51,452 nucleotides of DNA. Source: Alphaproteobacteria bacterium. GTDB lineage: Bacteria; Pseudomonadota; Alphaproteobacteria; Rhodobacterales; Rhodobacteraceae. The stretch covers positions 1-51,452 of the forward strand of contig JAUHYC010000025.1 of NCBI GenBank assembly GCA_030426685.1. Reading direction: 5' to 3'. This document shows positions 16,024 to 25,254 of the stretch, piece after piece. Numbering within the stretch: the stretch's first letter is position 1; the number at the start of each line of letters is the position of its first letter. Under the pieces are notes generated by a model. That model was not told where the DNA came from, did no database searches, and was given only the letters and a program-made list of their open reading frames with translations. The position numbers and the translations under genes are program-made.

Positions 16024-17802
16024 TTATTCCGCGGCCTCAAGGCCGTCGCTTCCCAAGATGGGCAGTTGCATCTCAAACACCGCGCCGCCCTGTTGGCCGT
16101 TGCGTGCGGTAAGCCGTCCGCCATGGTCGTTCACGATCCCGGACGAGATGGCAAGCCCCAGACCAACCCCGTCCCCCGGGCGCTTGGTCGTGTAAAAAGG
16201 CTCGAACAGGTTTTCGATATCCTCAATCCCGTGCCCATTATCACGCACGGTCAGTATCGCTGTTTCGCCCGCGGCCAGAATGATTTCGACATCCGGTTCC
16301 GCAACAGATTTGGTGGCATCCAGCGCATTGCGCAAGAGATTGACCATAACCTGTTCAATTCGCATCCGATCTCCCATCACTATAACAGGTTCTTCGGGCA
16401 AAATCTGGGTTATCTTCACATGGCGCTGCCGCAGTTGCGGTTCCATCATCGACAGTGACGAGGCGAGCGCTTCGCCAAGATTTACGGGAGAAAACGCATC
16501 CGCACCCTTGCGCGCGTAAGATTTCAGCTGACGCGTGATCGCGCCCATGCGCTCAATCAACCCGTCGATACGCCCAAAGCTGGCCAACGCCTCTTCGGGA
16601 CGATTGCGGCGCAGCAGCAGACGCGCCCCGGCAAGATAGGTCTTCATCGCCGCCAGCGGCTGATTCAACTCATGGCTGACCGCCGCCGACATCTCACCCA
16701 GAGCCGCCAATTTCGAGCTTTGGGCCAGCGTCTGTTCGGCAACTTCCAGCGTCTTTTCAACCCTTTCCCGCTCAGCGATTTCCCGCTGCAGCCTTGCATT
16801 CAATGCGCGAAGCTCCGCCGACTCGCGCTGGAACAAAGTCATACGCGACGTGGCCCGGCGGCTGAGCGCATAGAAGGTCAACGCCAGAAGAATCGCAAAC
16901 ACCATGATCTCAAGCGCAAGCACGCTGTTTACCCGCTCGCGGATCGAGGAATAGGTGGTGAACGACGTCATCTGCCAGCCCCTGAAGGGAATGCGCGTTT
17001 CCATCCGCATCACCGCCTCACCCTGCAGGTAAGCATCTGGCGGCAGCGCGTTCCAGTCTGTCGTGGCACGGATTGCCCGCTGAATCGCGTTTTGCGGAGG
17101 CTGCCGCAGGATCGCGTTGCCCTCATCCAGACCGCGCCACTGCGGTTCCGTCGACAGGATGATCCGGCCAGTACTGTCGGTCACCATCACTGCATCGGAA
17201 ATCCCGGCCCAGGCGCGTTCAAATTTCTGCAAATCGACCTCGACGACGATCACGCCCAGGATTTCACCATTGGACTCGATCCGACGCGAATAAACAAAGC
17301 TATAACCGCCCGCTTCACGCGGGATGACCGAGAACACCGTCGAATTCGAACGCATCGCGTCGATAAAGTACGGCATGCTGCGGTGACTTTCCTGCAGGCG
17401 GTTCCGATTGGTCGCGGCCCGCGTCAGGCCATCACGATCCAGCAGAAACAACGAGGCGGCCCCGATCTCTTCCACGAACGAGATCAGGCGTTGGCTCGAT
17501 AATGTATAATCGCTGGATTGCAGCGCGGATATCAGTGTCGGGTCGCGGGCCAGCAATTGCGGCACGATGGCGTTGCGGCGCAGTTCGCTAAGCAAGTTTC
17601 CGGAATAAAGCGCCAGACGTAACTCGGCCCGGTTCCGGGTGGATTCGGTAAAACGGCTGGTCAGCAGGCTGTTGGTGATCCAGACCGTTGCAACGGTTAC
17701 GACCAAAAGCAAAAGCACGGCAAGCCGCAGACGCCAGCCCATCGGCGCCCGGCGCAGCCGGTTCAAAAACCCAGCGCTGTTTGATTGATCTTCCGCACTC
17801 AT
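16024..17802 (-). CDS. dctB: DctB-like sensor histidine kinase
   Basis: A 592-residue inner-membrane kinase. TM1 (about 27-46) and TM2 (about 294-314) flank a periplasmic double-Cache-like sensor of about 245 residues, as in C4-dicarboxylate sensors. A cytoplasmic coiled coil (325-365) leads to the HisKA box SHELNQPLAAMKTY (phospho-His377). The HATPase domain has the N box VNLLRNALDAT, the G1 box VRDNGHGIED, the F box LFEPFYTTK and the G2 box GVGLGLAIS. SHELNQPLAAMK is characteristic of the DctB/FixL-type subgroup. It lies 36 bp downstream of purQ and 11 bp upstream of the DctD-like regulator. Confidence 0.88.
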   Translation of the reverse strand: MSAEDQSNSAGFLNRLRRAPMGWRLRLAVLLLLVVTVATVWITNSLLTSRFTESTRNRAELRLALYSGNLLSELRRNAIVPQLLARDPTLISALQSSDYTLSSQRLISFVEEIGAASLFLLDRDGLTRAATNRNRLQESHRSMPYFIDAMRSNSTVFSVIPREAGGYSFVYSRRIESNGEILGVIVVEVDLQKFERAWAGISDAVMVTDSTGRIILSTEPQWRGLDEGNAILRQPPQNAIQRAIRATTDWNALPPDAYLQGEAVMRMETRIPFRGWQMTSFTTYSSIRERVNSVLALEIMVFAILLALTFYALSRRATSRMTLFQRESAELRALNARLQREIAERERVEKTLEVAEQTLAQSSKLAALGEMSAAVSHELNQPLAAMKTYLAGARLLLRRNRPEEALASFGRIDGLIERMGAITRQLKSYARKGADAFSPVNLGEALASSLSMMEPQLRQRHVKITQILPEEPVIVMGDRMRIEQVMVNLLRNALDATKSVAEPDVEIILAAGETAILTVRDNGHGIEDIENLFEPFYTTKRPGDGVGLGLAISSGIVNDHGGRLTARNGQQGGAVFEMQLPILGSDGLEAAE

Positions 17803-17838
17803 GCCCAGACGCTACGCGCCCCGACCGATGACCTCAAG

Positions 17839-18507
17839 TCACGCTGGTGCGAGTACCCCGGCCAATGCGCGGAAGAGCGCCGTCCCATCGGTGCCTCCGT
17901 GGCCTGAATCCGCCGCCCGCTCCGGGTGCGGCATCATCCCTAACACGCGGCGGTTGTGCGACAAAATACCCGCAATATCATCGCGCGAACCGTTAGGATT
18001 TTCGGCGTAGGTGAAGGCGATCCGGTCCTGATCTTTCAGCAATGCCAGCGTCTCATCATTGGCAAAATAATTGCCGTCGTGATGGGCGATCGGAATGTCG
18101 ATCACATCACCAGCGTTGTAGCCTTCGGTAAAGGCGCTGTCGCTGGTTTCCACCTTCAGGCCCACAGTGCGGCAGATGTATTTCAGCCCGGCATTACGCA
18201 GCAACGCACCCGGCAAAATACCGGTTTCGGTCAGAACCTGAAACCCGTTGCAGATGCCGACAGCATAGCCGCCCCGCTCTGTATGGGCCGCCAGCGCCTT
18301 GCAGATGGGCGACTGGGCCGCAATTGCACCGCAGCGCAGGTAATCTCCGTATGAGAACCCACCCGGCACGCCGACGATATCGACCCGGTCGGGCAGCGCG
18401 GCATCCTTGTGCCAGACCATATCGACCGAGAAACCGGCCTGCTCAAAAGCCACTGCCAGGTCGCGGTCGCAGTTGGAACCAGGAAAAACGATAACGGCTG
18501 CACGCAT
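17839..18507 (-). CDS. purQ: FGAM synthase glutaminase subunit PurQ
   Basis: 222 residues. Class I glutamine amidotransferase that supplies ammonia to the PurL-PurS complex for the fourth step of purine synthesis. The catalytic Cys is in [11 protein letters not shown] and the His/Glu pair in MMPHPERA; the N-terminus [16 protein letters not shown] is typical of PurQ. A strong AAGGAGG precedes the ATG. PurS lies immediately upstream (24 bp), while purL is 18 kb away in this window on the other strand. Confidence 0.97.
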   Translation of the reverse strand: MRAAVIVFPGSNCDRDLAVAFEQAGFSVDMVWHKDAALPDRVDIVGVPGGFSYGDYLRCGAIAAQSPICKALAAHTERGGYAVGICNGFQVLTETGILPGALLRNAGLKYICRTVGLKVETSDSAFTEGYNAGDVIDIPIAHHDGNYFANDETLALLKDQDRIAFTYAENPNGSRDDIAGILSHNRRVLGMMPHPERAADSGHGGTDGTALFRALAGVLAPA

Positions 18508-18531
18508 GGCGAAACCTCCTTGATAGGAAAA

Positions 18532-18762
18532 TCAGATCAGTTCGATCTCAAAGCGTTCGATGACCGTATTGGCCAAGAGCTTTTCGCACATTTCTGTCAC
18601 ATCCGCTTCGGTTGCGCCTTCAGCCAGTTCCAGATCAATGACCTTACCCTGACGCACCCCCTCGACCTGATCAAAGCCCATCGCACCCAATGCGTGACGC
18701 ACCGCCTCGCCCTGCGGGTCCAGCACCCCGTTCTTGAGCATCACATGCACACGTGCCTTCAT
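18532..18762 (-). CDS. purS: FGAM synthase subunit PurS
   Basis: 76 residues; the small subunit that bridges PurL and PurQ in the three-part FGAM synthase. It shows the family pattern MKARVHVMLKNGVLDPQGEAV, then ALGAMGFDQVEGVRQGKVI, and ends in an alpha-beta region VTEMCEKLLANTVIERFEIEL. Length fits (about 75-85). It forms a unit with purQ; purC upstream on the same strand is separated by an intrinsic terminator. Confidence 0.95.
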   Translation of the reverse strand: MKARVHVMLKNGVLDPQGEAVRHALGAMGFDQVEGVRQGKVIDLELAEGATEADVTEMCEKLLANTVIERFEIELI

Positions 18763-18885
18763 ATTCGCAACTCCACTAGCGGCCCGCCGGTCGGGGCCCG
18801 TTCCGTTGCGCGCGGGATACCCTGCCTGCCTTCATTGGACAACCCTTGTTGAGCATGACGGATCACCGCAGCCCGGCTTGCCGAA

Positions 18886-18915
18886 CAAAAAACGCCACCT
18901 CGGCAGAAGTGGCGT
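18886..18915 (-). terminator. Intrinsic terminator after purC
   Basis: ACGCCAC (18892-18898) pairs with GTGGCGT (18909-18915). Read on the minus strand, the stem is followed by a run of T (complement of the A-run at 18886-18892). It lies 26 bp after the purC stop and separates purC from purS-purQ. Confidence 0.75.
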
Positions 18916-18941
18916 CTTGGTTTCTTGCCCGGAACGTCAGG

Positions 18942-19697
18942 TCAGTTGATCAGCGTCGGTTTGGTCACATTGCTTTTTGGCAGTACACCCAAACGGCGCG
19001 CGACCTCGGAATAGGCATCTGTCAGGCTGCCCAGATCACGGCGGAACACGTCTTTGTCCAGCTTCTGACCGGTTTCGATATCCCACAGCCGACAACTGTC
19101 GGGGCTGATCTCGTCAGCAACGATCAGGCGTTGAAAATCACCTTCGTAGACACGGCCAATCTCGATCTTGAAATCGACCAGGCGAATACCGACGGCCAGC
19201 ATCACGCCGCTCATGAAATCGTTCACGCGCAATGCCAGGCTAAGGATATCGTCCATGTCCTGCTGACTGGCCCAGCCAAAGGCGGCAATATGCTCTTCCG
19301 TGACCAGCGGATCACCCAGTGCATCGTCCTTGTAGCAATATTCGACAATCGGACGCGGCAGTTGCGTACCCTCGGCAATGCCCAGGCGTTTCGACATCGA
19401 TCCGGCGGAATAGTTGCGCACGATCACTTCCAGCGGCACGATCTCGCAATTGCGAACAAGCTGCTCGCGCATGTTCAGGCGGCGGATGAAGTGGTTCGGT
19501 ACTCCGATCTGGGTCAGGCCGGTCATGAAAAACTCGCTCAGGCGGTTGTTCAACACCCCCTTGCCGTCAATCACGTCCTTCTTCTCGGCGTTGAACGCAG
19601 TGGCATCGTCCTTGAAATACTGCACGATCGTGCCCGGTTCAGGGCCTTCATACAGGATTTTGGCCTTACCTTCATAAATCTTCTTGCGACGCGCCAT
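18942..19697 (-). CDS. purC: SAICAR synthase
   Basis: 251 residues. Phosphoribosylaminoimidazole-succinocarboxamide synthase, which joins aspartate to CAIR using ATP. The N-terminal [11 protein letters not shown] is the nucleotide-binding strand-loop, [15 protein letters not shown] and the FKIEIGRV segment are the substrate-binding signature of PurC, and [14 protein letters not shown] is the conserved acidic site. Length agrees with bacterial monofunctional PurC (about 235-255). It is divergent from the ATPase zeta-subunit gene, with 187 bp between starts. Confidence 0.97.
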   Translation of the reverse strand: MARRKKIYEGKAKILYEGPEPGTIVQYFKDDATAFNAEKKDVIDGKGVLNNRLSEFFMTGLTQIGVPNHFIRRLNMREQLVRNCEIVPLEVIVRNYSAGSMSKRLGIAEGTQLPRPIVEYCYKDDALGDPLVTEEHIAAFGWASQQDMDDILSLALRVNDFMSGVMLAVGIRLVDFKIEIGRVYEGDFQRLIVADEISPDSCRLWDIETGQKLDKDVFRRDLGSLTDAYSEVARRLGVLPKSNVTKPTLIN

Positions 19698-19884
19698 GAG
19701 CGACCTTTCCAGTCTGGAGAAAGGGAATGAGTCCCTTCACGTTGGCGCTCTCATAGTGCAAGCCCCGCTTCCCCGCAAGTTCACCGACCCGAGAGGCTTT
19801 GACGCAGCGCAAATACCTTGCACCCGGCGCGTCGTATAGTCATATCATCAGGAAAGAACATGCAATCCAAGGGGTCCCCAACCA

Positions 19885-20205
19885 ATGACCACATTTGACG
19901 AACGTGAAGCCGCGTTTGAAAACAAATTCGCCCATGACGAAAAGATGCAGTTCATCGCACGGATGCGCCGCAACCGGTTCATGGCCGTCTGGGCTTCGAC
20001 GCTAAAGGGCGAAACCGTGGAACAGGCGCGCAAATACGGACAGGAACTGGTCCACGCTGACCTGCAGAATGTCAGCGAAGATGACGTCGTTGAGGCCGTA
20101 AAAGGTTATTTGGGCGATCTGGCGGATGAGGCAAAAATTCGCGAAAAAATGTCGGAACTGCTGATTGAAGCAAAAGAACAGGTGATGGCAGAAGCCGAAG
20201 TCTGA
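19885..20205 (+). CDS. DUF1476 protein, F1-ATPase inhibitory zeta subunit
   Basis: 106 residues, nearly all helical: TTFDEREAAFENKFAHDEK at the N-terminus, RMRRNRFMAVWASTLKG in the middle. This is the DUF1476 family, known in Paracoccus as the zeta subunit whose N-terminal inhibitory region blocks ATP hydrolysis by F1-ATPase. The short N-terminal helix rich in charged residues agrees with that mode. No other ATP synthase gene is nearby; in alphaproteobacteria the zeta gene usually stands apart from the atp operon. AAGGGG precedes the start, and two stem-loops follow the stop. Confidence 0.88.
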   Translation: MTTFDEREAAFENKFAHDEKMQFIARMRRNRFMAVWASTLKGETVEQARKYGQELVHADLQNVSEDDVVEAVKGYLGDLADEAKIREKMSELLIEAKEQVMAEAEV

Positions 20206-20219
20206 CGCCAGAACCACAG

Positions 20220-20242
20220 AACTCATGATCTTCATGAGTTTT
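20220..20242 (+). terminator. First stem-loop after the zeta-subunit gene
   Basis: AACTCATG (20220-20227) pairs perfectly with CATGAGTT (20233-20240) around a 5-nt loop and is followed by TT. It lies 15 bp after the stop codon. Confidence 0.6.
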
Positions 20243-20256
20243 ATGAGTTTGATTTA

Positions 20257-20283
20257 ACGCCCCGGTCGTGAGACACGGGGCGT
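20257..20283 (+). terminator. Second stem-loop after the zeta-subunit gene
   Basis: ACGCCCCG (20257-20264) pairs with CGGGGCGT (20276-20283), loop 11 nt, followed by CTCATATTTATT. It is 44 bp before the next gene and probably finishes termination. An overlapping GAGAC/GTCTC pairing (20270-20274 with 20281-20285) could form instead. Confidence 0.6.
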
Positions 20284-20326
20284 CTCATATTTATTCAGGC
20301 CTCAGCCTAATATTTTGGATTATCCA

Positions 20327-21340
20327 ATGACAAACGCACTCAGCACCCTTCTGGACACCGTCGACGTTATTCTGGCGGATGGTGCGACCGGGACCAATCT
20401 GTTCAACATGGGCCTGCAATCCGGGGATGCGCCCGAATTGTGGAATGTCGATGCACCCGACAAGATTCGGGAGCTCTATCGGGGTTCGGTCGATGCGGGC
20501 AGCGATTTGTTTCTGACCAACACATTCGGCGGCACAGCGGCGCGGCTGAAACTTCACGACGCGCAGAACCGCGTGTCCGAGCTCAACCGCATCGGTGCCG
20601 AGCTTGGTCGGGAAGTCGCCGACAAGGCCGGTCGCCCCGTTGTTGTCGCCGGTTCGGTCGGCCCAACCGGTGAGATCATGGAGCCCGTCGGCAGCCTGTC
20701 ACATTCCGAAGCTGTCGAGATGTTTCACGAACAGGCCGAAGCGCTGAAAACCGGCGGAGCGGATGTCCTGTGGCTCGAAACTATCAGCGCCCCGGAAGAA
20801 TTCCGCGCCGCTGCCGAGGCCTTTGCCCTGGCCGATATGCCCTGGTGTGGCACGATGAGCTTTGACACCGCCGGGCGGACGATGATGGGCGTTACATCCT
20901 CGGATCTTGCGATGATTGTCGAGACGCTGCCAAACCCGCCCATTGCTTTCGGGGCCAATTGCGGCACCGGCGCGTCGGACATCCTGCGCACTGTCCTGGG
21001 TTTTGCCGCACAAGGCACCGAACGCCCGCTGATTTCCAAAGGCAACGCCGGTATCCCGAAATACGTGGACGGTCATATTCACTATGACGGCACGCCCGAG
21101 CTGATGGGCAAATACGCAGCAATGGCCCGCGATTCCGGCGCGACGATCGTTGGCGGCTGCTGTGGCACGATGCCCGCTCACTTGCGTAAGATGCGCGAGG
21201 CGCTGGATACCACCCCGCGCGCCGAACGCCCGACTCTGGATCAGATCACCCAGGCGCTTGGTCCGTTCTCCTCGGCCTCAGACGGCACCGGAGACGATGC
21301 AGCGCCTGAACGGCGCGCTCGCCGTCGCCGCAGGGCGTAA
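20327..21340 (+). CDS. bmt: Homocysteine S-methyltransferase (betaine-type)
   Basis: 337 residues. A zinc enzyme of the BHMT/MetH N-terminal family that methylates homocysteine, probably from glycine betaine as in related marine alphaproteobacteria. The barrel start ILADGATGTNLFNMG and the DLFLTNTFGG segment are family marks. Zinc ligands are the Cys in GANCGTG and the vicinal Cys pair in GGCCGTMP. The C-terminus ends in a basic tail (PERRARRRRRA). The upstream in-frame TTG at 20315 has no SD, so I take the ATG at 20327. I looked for a SAM-responsive riboswitch in the leader and found none. Confidence 0.85.
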   Translation: MTNALSTLLDTVDVILADGATGTNLFNMGLQSGDAPELWNVDAPDKIRELYRGSVDAGSDLFLTNTFGGTAARLKLHDAQNRVSELNRIGAELGREVADKAGRPVVVAGSVGPTGEIMEPVGSLSHSEAVEMFHEQAEALKTGGADVLWLETISAPEEFRAAAEAFALADMPWCGTMSFDTAGRTMMGVTSSDLAMIVETLPNPPIAFGANCGTGASDILRTVLGFAAQGTERPLISKGNAGIPKYVDGHIHYDGTPELMGKYAAMARDSGATIVGGCCGTMPAHLRKMREALDTTPRAERPTLDQITQALGPFSSASDGTGDDAAPERRARRRRRA

Positions 21341-21348
21341 TGTGACGA

Positions 21349-22125
21349 TCAGCGCCCCTCAAATTTCGCGGGGCGCTTTTCCAGAAACGCCACGACACCT
21401 TCGGCAAAATCGCGCGTACGCCCGCATTCGCCCTGCAAATGCGCCTCAGCCGCTAATTGCTGAGGCAGCGTTTTGTCATATGTGCCCCGGATAGCGGTCT
21501 TGATCGCACGGAACCCGGCGGTGGGGCCATTGGCCAGATAAGCCGCGCGTTTGCGCCAATGATCTTCGAACTGATCATCGGCAACCGCCTCCCAGATCAA
21601 GCCCCATTCATCGGCCTGCCGCGCGCTGATCTTGTCAGCGAACAGCGCCGCGCCCATGGCTTTGGCAAATCCCATCTGGCGCGGCATGAACCAGGTGCCA
21701 CCAGCATCCGGCAATAAGCCAATCCGTGCGAAAGCCTGCAGGAAATAGGCGCTTTCAGTCGCGATCACCACGTCGGCACAAAGCGCAAGATTGGCCCCTG
21801 CACCCGCCGCCGGTCCATTGACCGCGGCGATTGTAGGCACCGGGCAATCGTAAACGGCCTCAAGCATCGGCTCATATTCGTCCCGCAGTGCACGTTCGAG
21901 ATCAATCTGGCCAGTGCTCGATGCATCCCCCAGATCCTGACCGGAACAAAAGGCAGGGCCAGCACCGGTCAGCACAATAGCGCGTGACTGCTTGGCAGCG
22001 TCTTTCATCGCATACGCGACCTCGGCCCGCATCTGCGTTGTCAGCGCATTCATTTTTTCGGGCCGGTTGAGGGTTAGCACCGCCAAACCATCGGTAATGT
22101 CCAGTTGGACCGTCTCGTATTCCAT
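21349..22125 (-). CDS. Enoyl-CoA hydratase/isomerase, PaaG-like
   Basis: 258 residues of the crotonase superfamily. The CoA-binding and oxyanion-hole segments are PAFCSGQDL and GPAAGAGANLALCAD. LLPDAGGTWFMPR carries an Asp where PaaG-type ring-opening isomerases have their catalytic acid, instead of the Glu pair of ordinary hydratases. PaaG acts on phenylacetyl-CoA epoxide. An indolepyruvate oxidoreductase in the window could feed such a pathway, but no other paa gene is present, so the substrate stays open. The frame is open much further upstream, but the ATG at 22125 (MEYETVQLD) with GAGGAT ahead fits the family. Confidence 0.82.
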   Translation of the reverse strand: MEYETVQLDITDGLAVLTLNRPEKMNALTTQMRAEVAYAMKDAAKQSRAIVLTGAGPAFCSGQDLGDASSTGQIDLERALRDEYEPMLEAVYDCPVPTIAAVNGPAAGAGANLALCADVVIATESAYFLQAFARIGLLPDAGGTWFMPRQMGFAKAMGAALFADKISARQADEWGLIWEAVADDQFEDHWRKRAAYLANGPTAGFRAIKTAIRGTYDKTLPQQLAAEAHLQGECGRTRDFAEGVVAFLEKRPAKFEGR

Positions 22126-22196
22126 AAAATCCTCACCGCGCAGCGTTTTGCGAAACCCTGACGCAAATGTGGATAAAGGAAAAGCGGAACCGCGCG

Positions 22197-22652
22197 TCAG
22201 TCTTTCAGAATTTGTCGCAGCCGTTCCTGTTCTTCCTTGCTCAACGCATCTGTGTGACCCGCATTCTGCTTCTGCGAGCGCTTGCGCAGAAAACTCCAGG
22301 CCATGCCCACTGCGATGAGCAGCATGATCGGTCCGGCCAGCCACAACATCAGATTCGCCCCGGTTGTTGTGGGCTTGAGCAGAACATATTCGCCATAGCG
22401 ATCGACGATGAAATCCACCGCCTCCTGATCGGTATCCCCGGCAACCAGACGTTCACGCAACAGGATACGAAGATCGCGCGCAAGTTCCGCATTGCTTTCA
22501 TCGATGCTCTCGTTGCGGCAGACCAGACAGCGCAGGCCGGTGCTGATATCACGCGCCCGCGCTTCCAGGGCGGGATCATCCAGAACTTCGTCCGGCTGGA
22601 CCGCCCATAACGGGGATGCAATCAGCAAAAAGATCATCAACAGGCGTTTCAT
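22197..22652 (-). CDS. ccmH: Cytochrome c maturation protein CcmH
   Basis: 151 residues. Periplasmic, membrane-anchored thioredox protein that reduces apocytochrome c before heme ligation. It has a signal peptide (MKRLLMIFLLIASPLWA), the redox pair in LRCLVCRNES, a three-helix bundle, and a C-terminal TM segment (LMLWLAGPIMLLIAVGMAW). It is the short single-domain form without the CcmI extension. Its ATG overlaps the ccmF stop (22649-22652), so the two are coupled; the upstream part of the same frame lies inside ccmF and is not used. Confidence 0.95.
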   Translation of the reverse strand: MKRLLMIFLLIASPLWAVQPDEVLDDPALEARARDISTGLRCLVCRNESIDESNAELARDLRILLRERLVAGDTDQEAVDFIVDRYGEYVLLKPTTTGANLMLWLAGPIMLLIAVGMAWSFLRKRSQKQNAGHTDALSKEEQERLRQILKD

Positions 22653-24613
22653 TCCGCAGGTACTCCGCGTGTCGGTGTCTTTCGCGCGCCTGCTGCAACC
22701 CGAAAGCGTCGATCCGACAGGCTGAGCAATCCACCCAGAGACATCAGGATACAGCCGCCCCATATCCAGTTGGCCAGCGGTTTGATATAGGTGCGCATCA
22801 CCCAGCCTCCGTCGGCCTGCTGATCTCCGATCACCACATAGAGGTCGCGCAGGATTCGATAATCGATAGCGGCTTCGGTGGTGGGCATCCGCGCCACCGG
22901 ATAGTCGCGCTTCTCCGGGTGCAGGGTCGTGATCTGCCGCCCGTTCATCTCAACCGTCACGCCTGCCATGGTCGAGAAATAGTTCGGCCCTTGAACCCGG
23001 CGCACATCCTGCAGGGTCAGTGTAAACTGCCCCACTTCGAACGGCTCACCGGGCCGCGCGACACGGATATCTTCCACCTCCCACGCGGTCAGGCCCGCGA
23101 TGGCGAACATCGTCACGCCAAGACCGGTATGGGCCACGGCCTTGCCCCAATCCGCACCCGGCAGCCGGAACAGCCGCGCGATGCTGCCTTTTCGGCCCGT
23201 GCGGCTCCACAAATCGACGATGGCTCCGAATGTGATCCAGGCCCCGAGGAACAGCCCAACCGGCCCCAGCGCGCTTCGCCCGGTCTGCATCACCCAGACC
23301 AGAATCGCGAGGGCCACGGCCAGGACAAAGGCATACCGCAATGACCAGGCCGCCCGGCCCAGCCTGCCCCGCTTCCAGGGCAACATTGCGCCGACCGGCA
23401 GGACGATGCCCAGTACAATCATGAACGGAGTAAAGGCCGCATTGAAGAACGGCGCGCCCACGGAAAGTTTCCGCTCAAACGCCATCTCGGCAACCATCGG
23501 CCAGAGCGTTCCGAAAAACACGACGAAGCAACTGACGGCCAACAGTACATTGTTCAGAACCAACGCGCTTTCGCGGCTGACCATTCCGAACACACCCTTG
23601 GCCTCCATCGCCTGCGCACGGGCGGCAAACAAGGTCAACGCCCCCCCGATGAAGATCACCAGAATGAACAGGATGAACACGCCGCGTTCGGGGTCATTTG
23701 CAAAAGCATGGACCGAGGTCAGCAGCCCCGATCGCACGATGAACGTCCCGATCAGCGAGAAGCCAAAGGCGATGATCGCCAGCAGAATGGTCCAGCTTTT
23801 CAGCGCTTCGCGCTTTTCCACCACGATGGCCGAGTGCAGCAGTGCCGCCGCCAGCAGCCAAGGCATGAACGAGGCATTCTCAACCGGGTCCCAGAACCAG
23901 AATCCACCCCAACCAAGCTCGTAATAAGCCCACCATGACCCCAATGCGATACCGATTGTCAGAAATATCCAAGCGGCCAACGTCCAAGGGCGCACCCAGC
24001 GTCCCCACGCGGCATCCACGCGCCCTTCGATCAGCGCGGCCACGGCAAAGCTGAATGCCATGCTCAGACCGACATACCCCAGATACAGGAAAGGCGGATG
24101 GAACGCCAAACCGGGGTCCTGCAGCAATGGGTTGAGGTCGCGACCATCGAAGGGCGGAATCGGCAGCCGGTCAAACGGGTTCGAAGTAAAGAGGATAAAG
24201 GCGAAAAAGGCGACGCCAATCGCAGACTGCACCGACAACACGCGGGCCTTGAGCGTCGGCGGAAGCCCTCCACCAAAAAACGCGGCCATCGCGCCAAAGA
24301 TCGTCACGATCAGCACCCACAGAAGCATGGAACCTTCGTGGTTTCCCCATGTCCCGCTGATCTTGTAGAGCATCGGTTTGGCGGAATGGCTGTTCTCGAC
24401 CACGATACGTAGCGAGAAATCTGACACGATGAACGCCCAGACCAGTGCACCAAAGGAAAACGCCGTCAAAAGGAATTGCGCGATGGCCGCCGGTTCGGCG
24501 AAAACCATCCATCCGGTCCAGCGTTTGGCGGCCCCAACCAAGGGCACAACCGTCTGAACGATGGCAACTAGAAAAGCGAGGATCAGTGCGAAATGGCCGA
24601 GTTCTGTAATCAT
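22649..24613 (-). CDS. ccmF: Heme lyase subunit CcmF
   Basis: 654 residues with about fifteen hydrophobic segments. Core of the System I cytochrome c heme-ligation complex. The heme-handling WWD domain is clear at WWAYYELGWGGFWFWDPVENASFMPWLL (in part), preceded and followed by conserved His regions (FHPPFLYLGYVG, LLHSAIVVEKR). The start MITELGHFALILAF is the family norm; an in-frame codon at 24649 adds 12 unlikely residues. It is coupled to ccmH downstream. Upstream, in place of the expected ccmE, comes the holin gene, 74 bp away. Confidence 0.96.
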   Translation of the reverse strand: MITELGHFALILAFLVAIVQTVVPLVGAAKRWTGWMVFAEPAAIAQFLLTAFSFGALVWAFIVSDFSLRIVVENSHSAKPMLYKISGTWGNHEGSMLLWVLIVTIFGAMAAFFGGGLPPTLKARVLSVQSAIGVAFFAFILFTSNPFDRLPIPPFDGRDLNPLLQDPGLAFHPPFLYLGYVGLSMAFSFAVAALIEGRVDAAWGRWVRPWTLAAWIFLTIGIALGSWWAYYELGWGGFWFWDPVENASFMPWLLAAALLHSAIVVEKREALKSWTILLAIIAFGFSLIGTFIVRSGLLTSVHAFANDPERGVFILFILVIFIGGALTLFAARAQAMEAKGVFGMVSRESALVLNNVLLAVSCFVVFFGTLWPMVAEMAFERKLSVGAPFFNAAFTPFMIVLGIVLPVGAMLPWKRGRLGRAAWSLRYAFVLAVALAILVWVMQTGRSALGPVGLFLGAWITFGAIVDLWSRTGRKGSIARLFRLPGADWGKAVAHTGLGVTMFAIAGLTAWEVEDIRVARPGEPFEVGQFTLTLQDVRRVQGPNYFSTMAGVTVEMNGRQITTLHPEKRDYPVARMPTTEAAIDYRILRDLYVVIGDQQADGGWVMRTYIKPLANWIWGGCILMSLGGLLSLSDRRFRVAAGARKTPTRGVPAE

Positions 24614-24687
24614 GGCCCGCTTATACTGCGGCGACCCGGCAAGCGCCATTCACATTCGCCCCGGATCACCGCACATAGTGTCGCGCC

Positions 24688-25254
24688 TCAGGTGTTGCGC
24701 AGGCGTCTCCAATCCTCCAACGCCCGGTTCTCCTCCGGGCGCGCTGTGCCGCCTGACTGCGGTGCCTCTGCCGCGCCGGGTCTGTCACTTGCCAATGCGC
24801 CCAACGTTTCGAGATTGGCCATAACCTCCGGAACGTAGCGCAAAGATGCGCTGATTTCCCGTTGAAATTCCTGAGTTTTAACCTGATGGCGCGACCCGAA
24901 ATAGAACGAGACGACAACCCCCAGCAGCCACCAGAGCGGTTCGGGCACGAGCGCGACCCCCTGCATCCGCACGGCAAACCATACTGGGTCGATCATGGCC
25001 GCGACGAACAGCCCCAACGTTCCCAACGCCAGCGCAGGCCGCGGGAGTCGATTCACACCATCCATGAACCGATCAAACCCCCCTTTGACCGGCGCGTGAA
25101 ACTCTGCTCCGAACTGATCCATCGCCGTTTGGCGCAATATCATTGCGCGTTCCGCGCCACTTTCAGCACTTTCGCGGAACACTTCGGCGGTTTCGCGCAC
25201 CACGTTCCGGCCGCTGCCGAACAACAACCCGAGTATCCCCGATATCAAACCCAT
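24688..25254 (-). CDS. Holin family protein (gene transfer agent type)
   Basis: 188 residues matching the 3TM holin family found with Rhodobacteraceae gene transfer agents. MGLISGILGLLFGSGRNVVRETAEVFRE at the N-terminus is amphipathic, followed by hydrophobic segments (ALALGTLGLFVAAMIDPVWFAV and PLWWLLGVVVSFYFGS) and a QTAM-type region. Holins permeabilise the inner membrane so the endolysin can reach peptidoglycan. The ATG at 25254 lies 10 bp inside the end of the upstream endolysin gene, so the pair is coupled. The C-terminal 60 residues are polar and probably cytoplasmic. Confidence 0.85.
   Translation of the reverse strand: MGLISGILGLLFGSGRNVVRETAEVFRESAESGAERAMILRQTAMDQFGAEFHAPVKGGFDRFMDGVNRLPRPALALGTLGLFVAAMIDPVWFAVRMQGVALVPEPLWWLLGVVVSFYFGSRHQVKTQEFQREISASLRYVPEVMANLETLGALASDRPGAAEAPQSGGTARPEENRALEDWRRLRNT

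Noticed and set aside
14678..17802. A C4-dicarboxylate transport operon
   Set aside because: Only the sensor and regulator are here. No DctP, DctQ or DctM gene is in the window, so the substrate remains an assumption.
20206..20326. SAM-responsive riboswitch in the leader of the homocysteine methyltransferase
   Set aside because: The interval is filled by two terminator-like stem-loops of the preceding gene, and I could not match SAM-II or SAM-V conserved positions.
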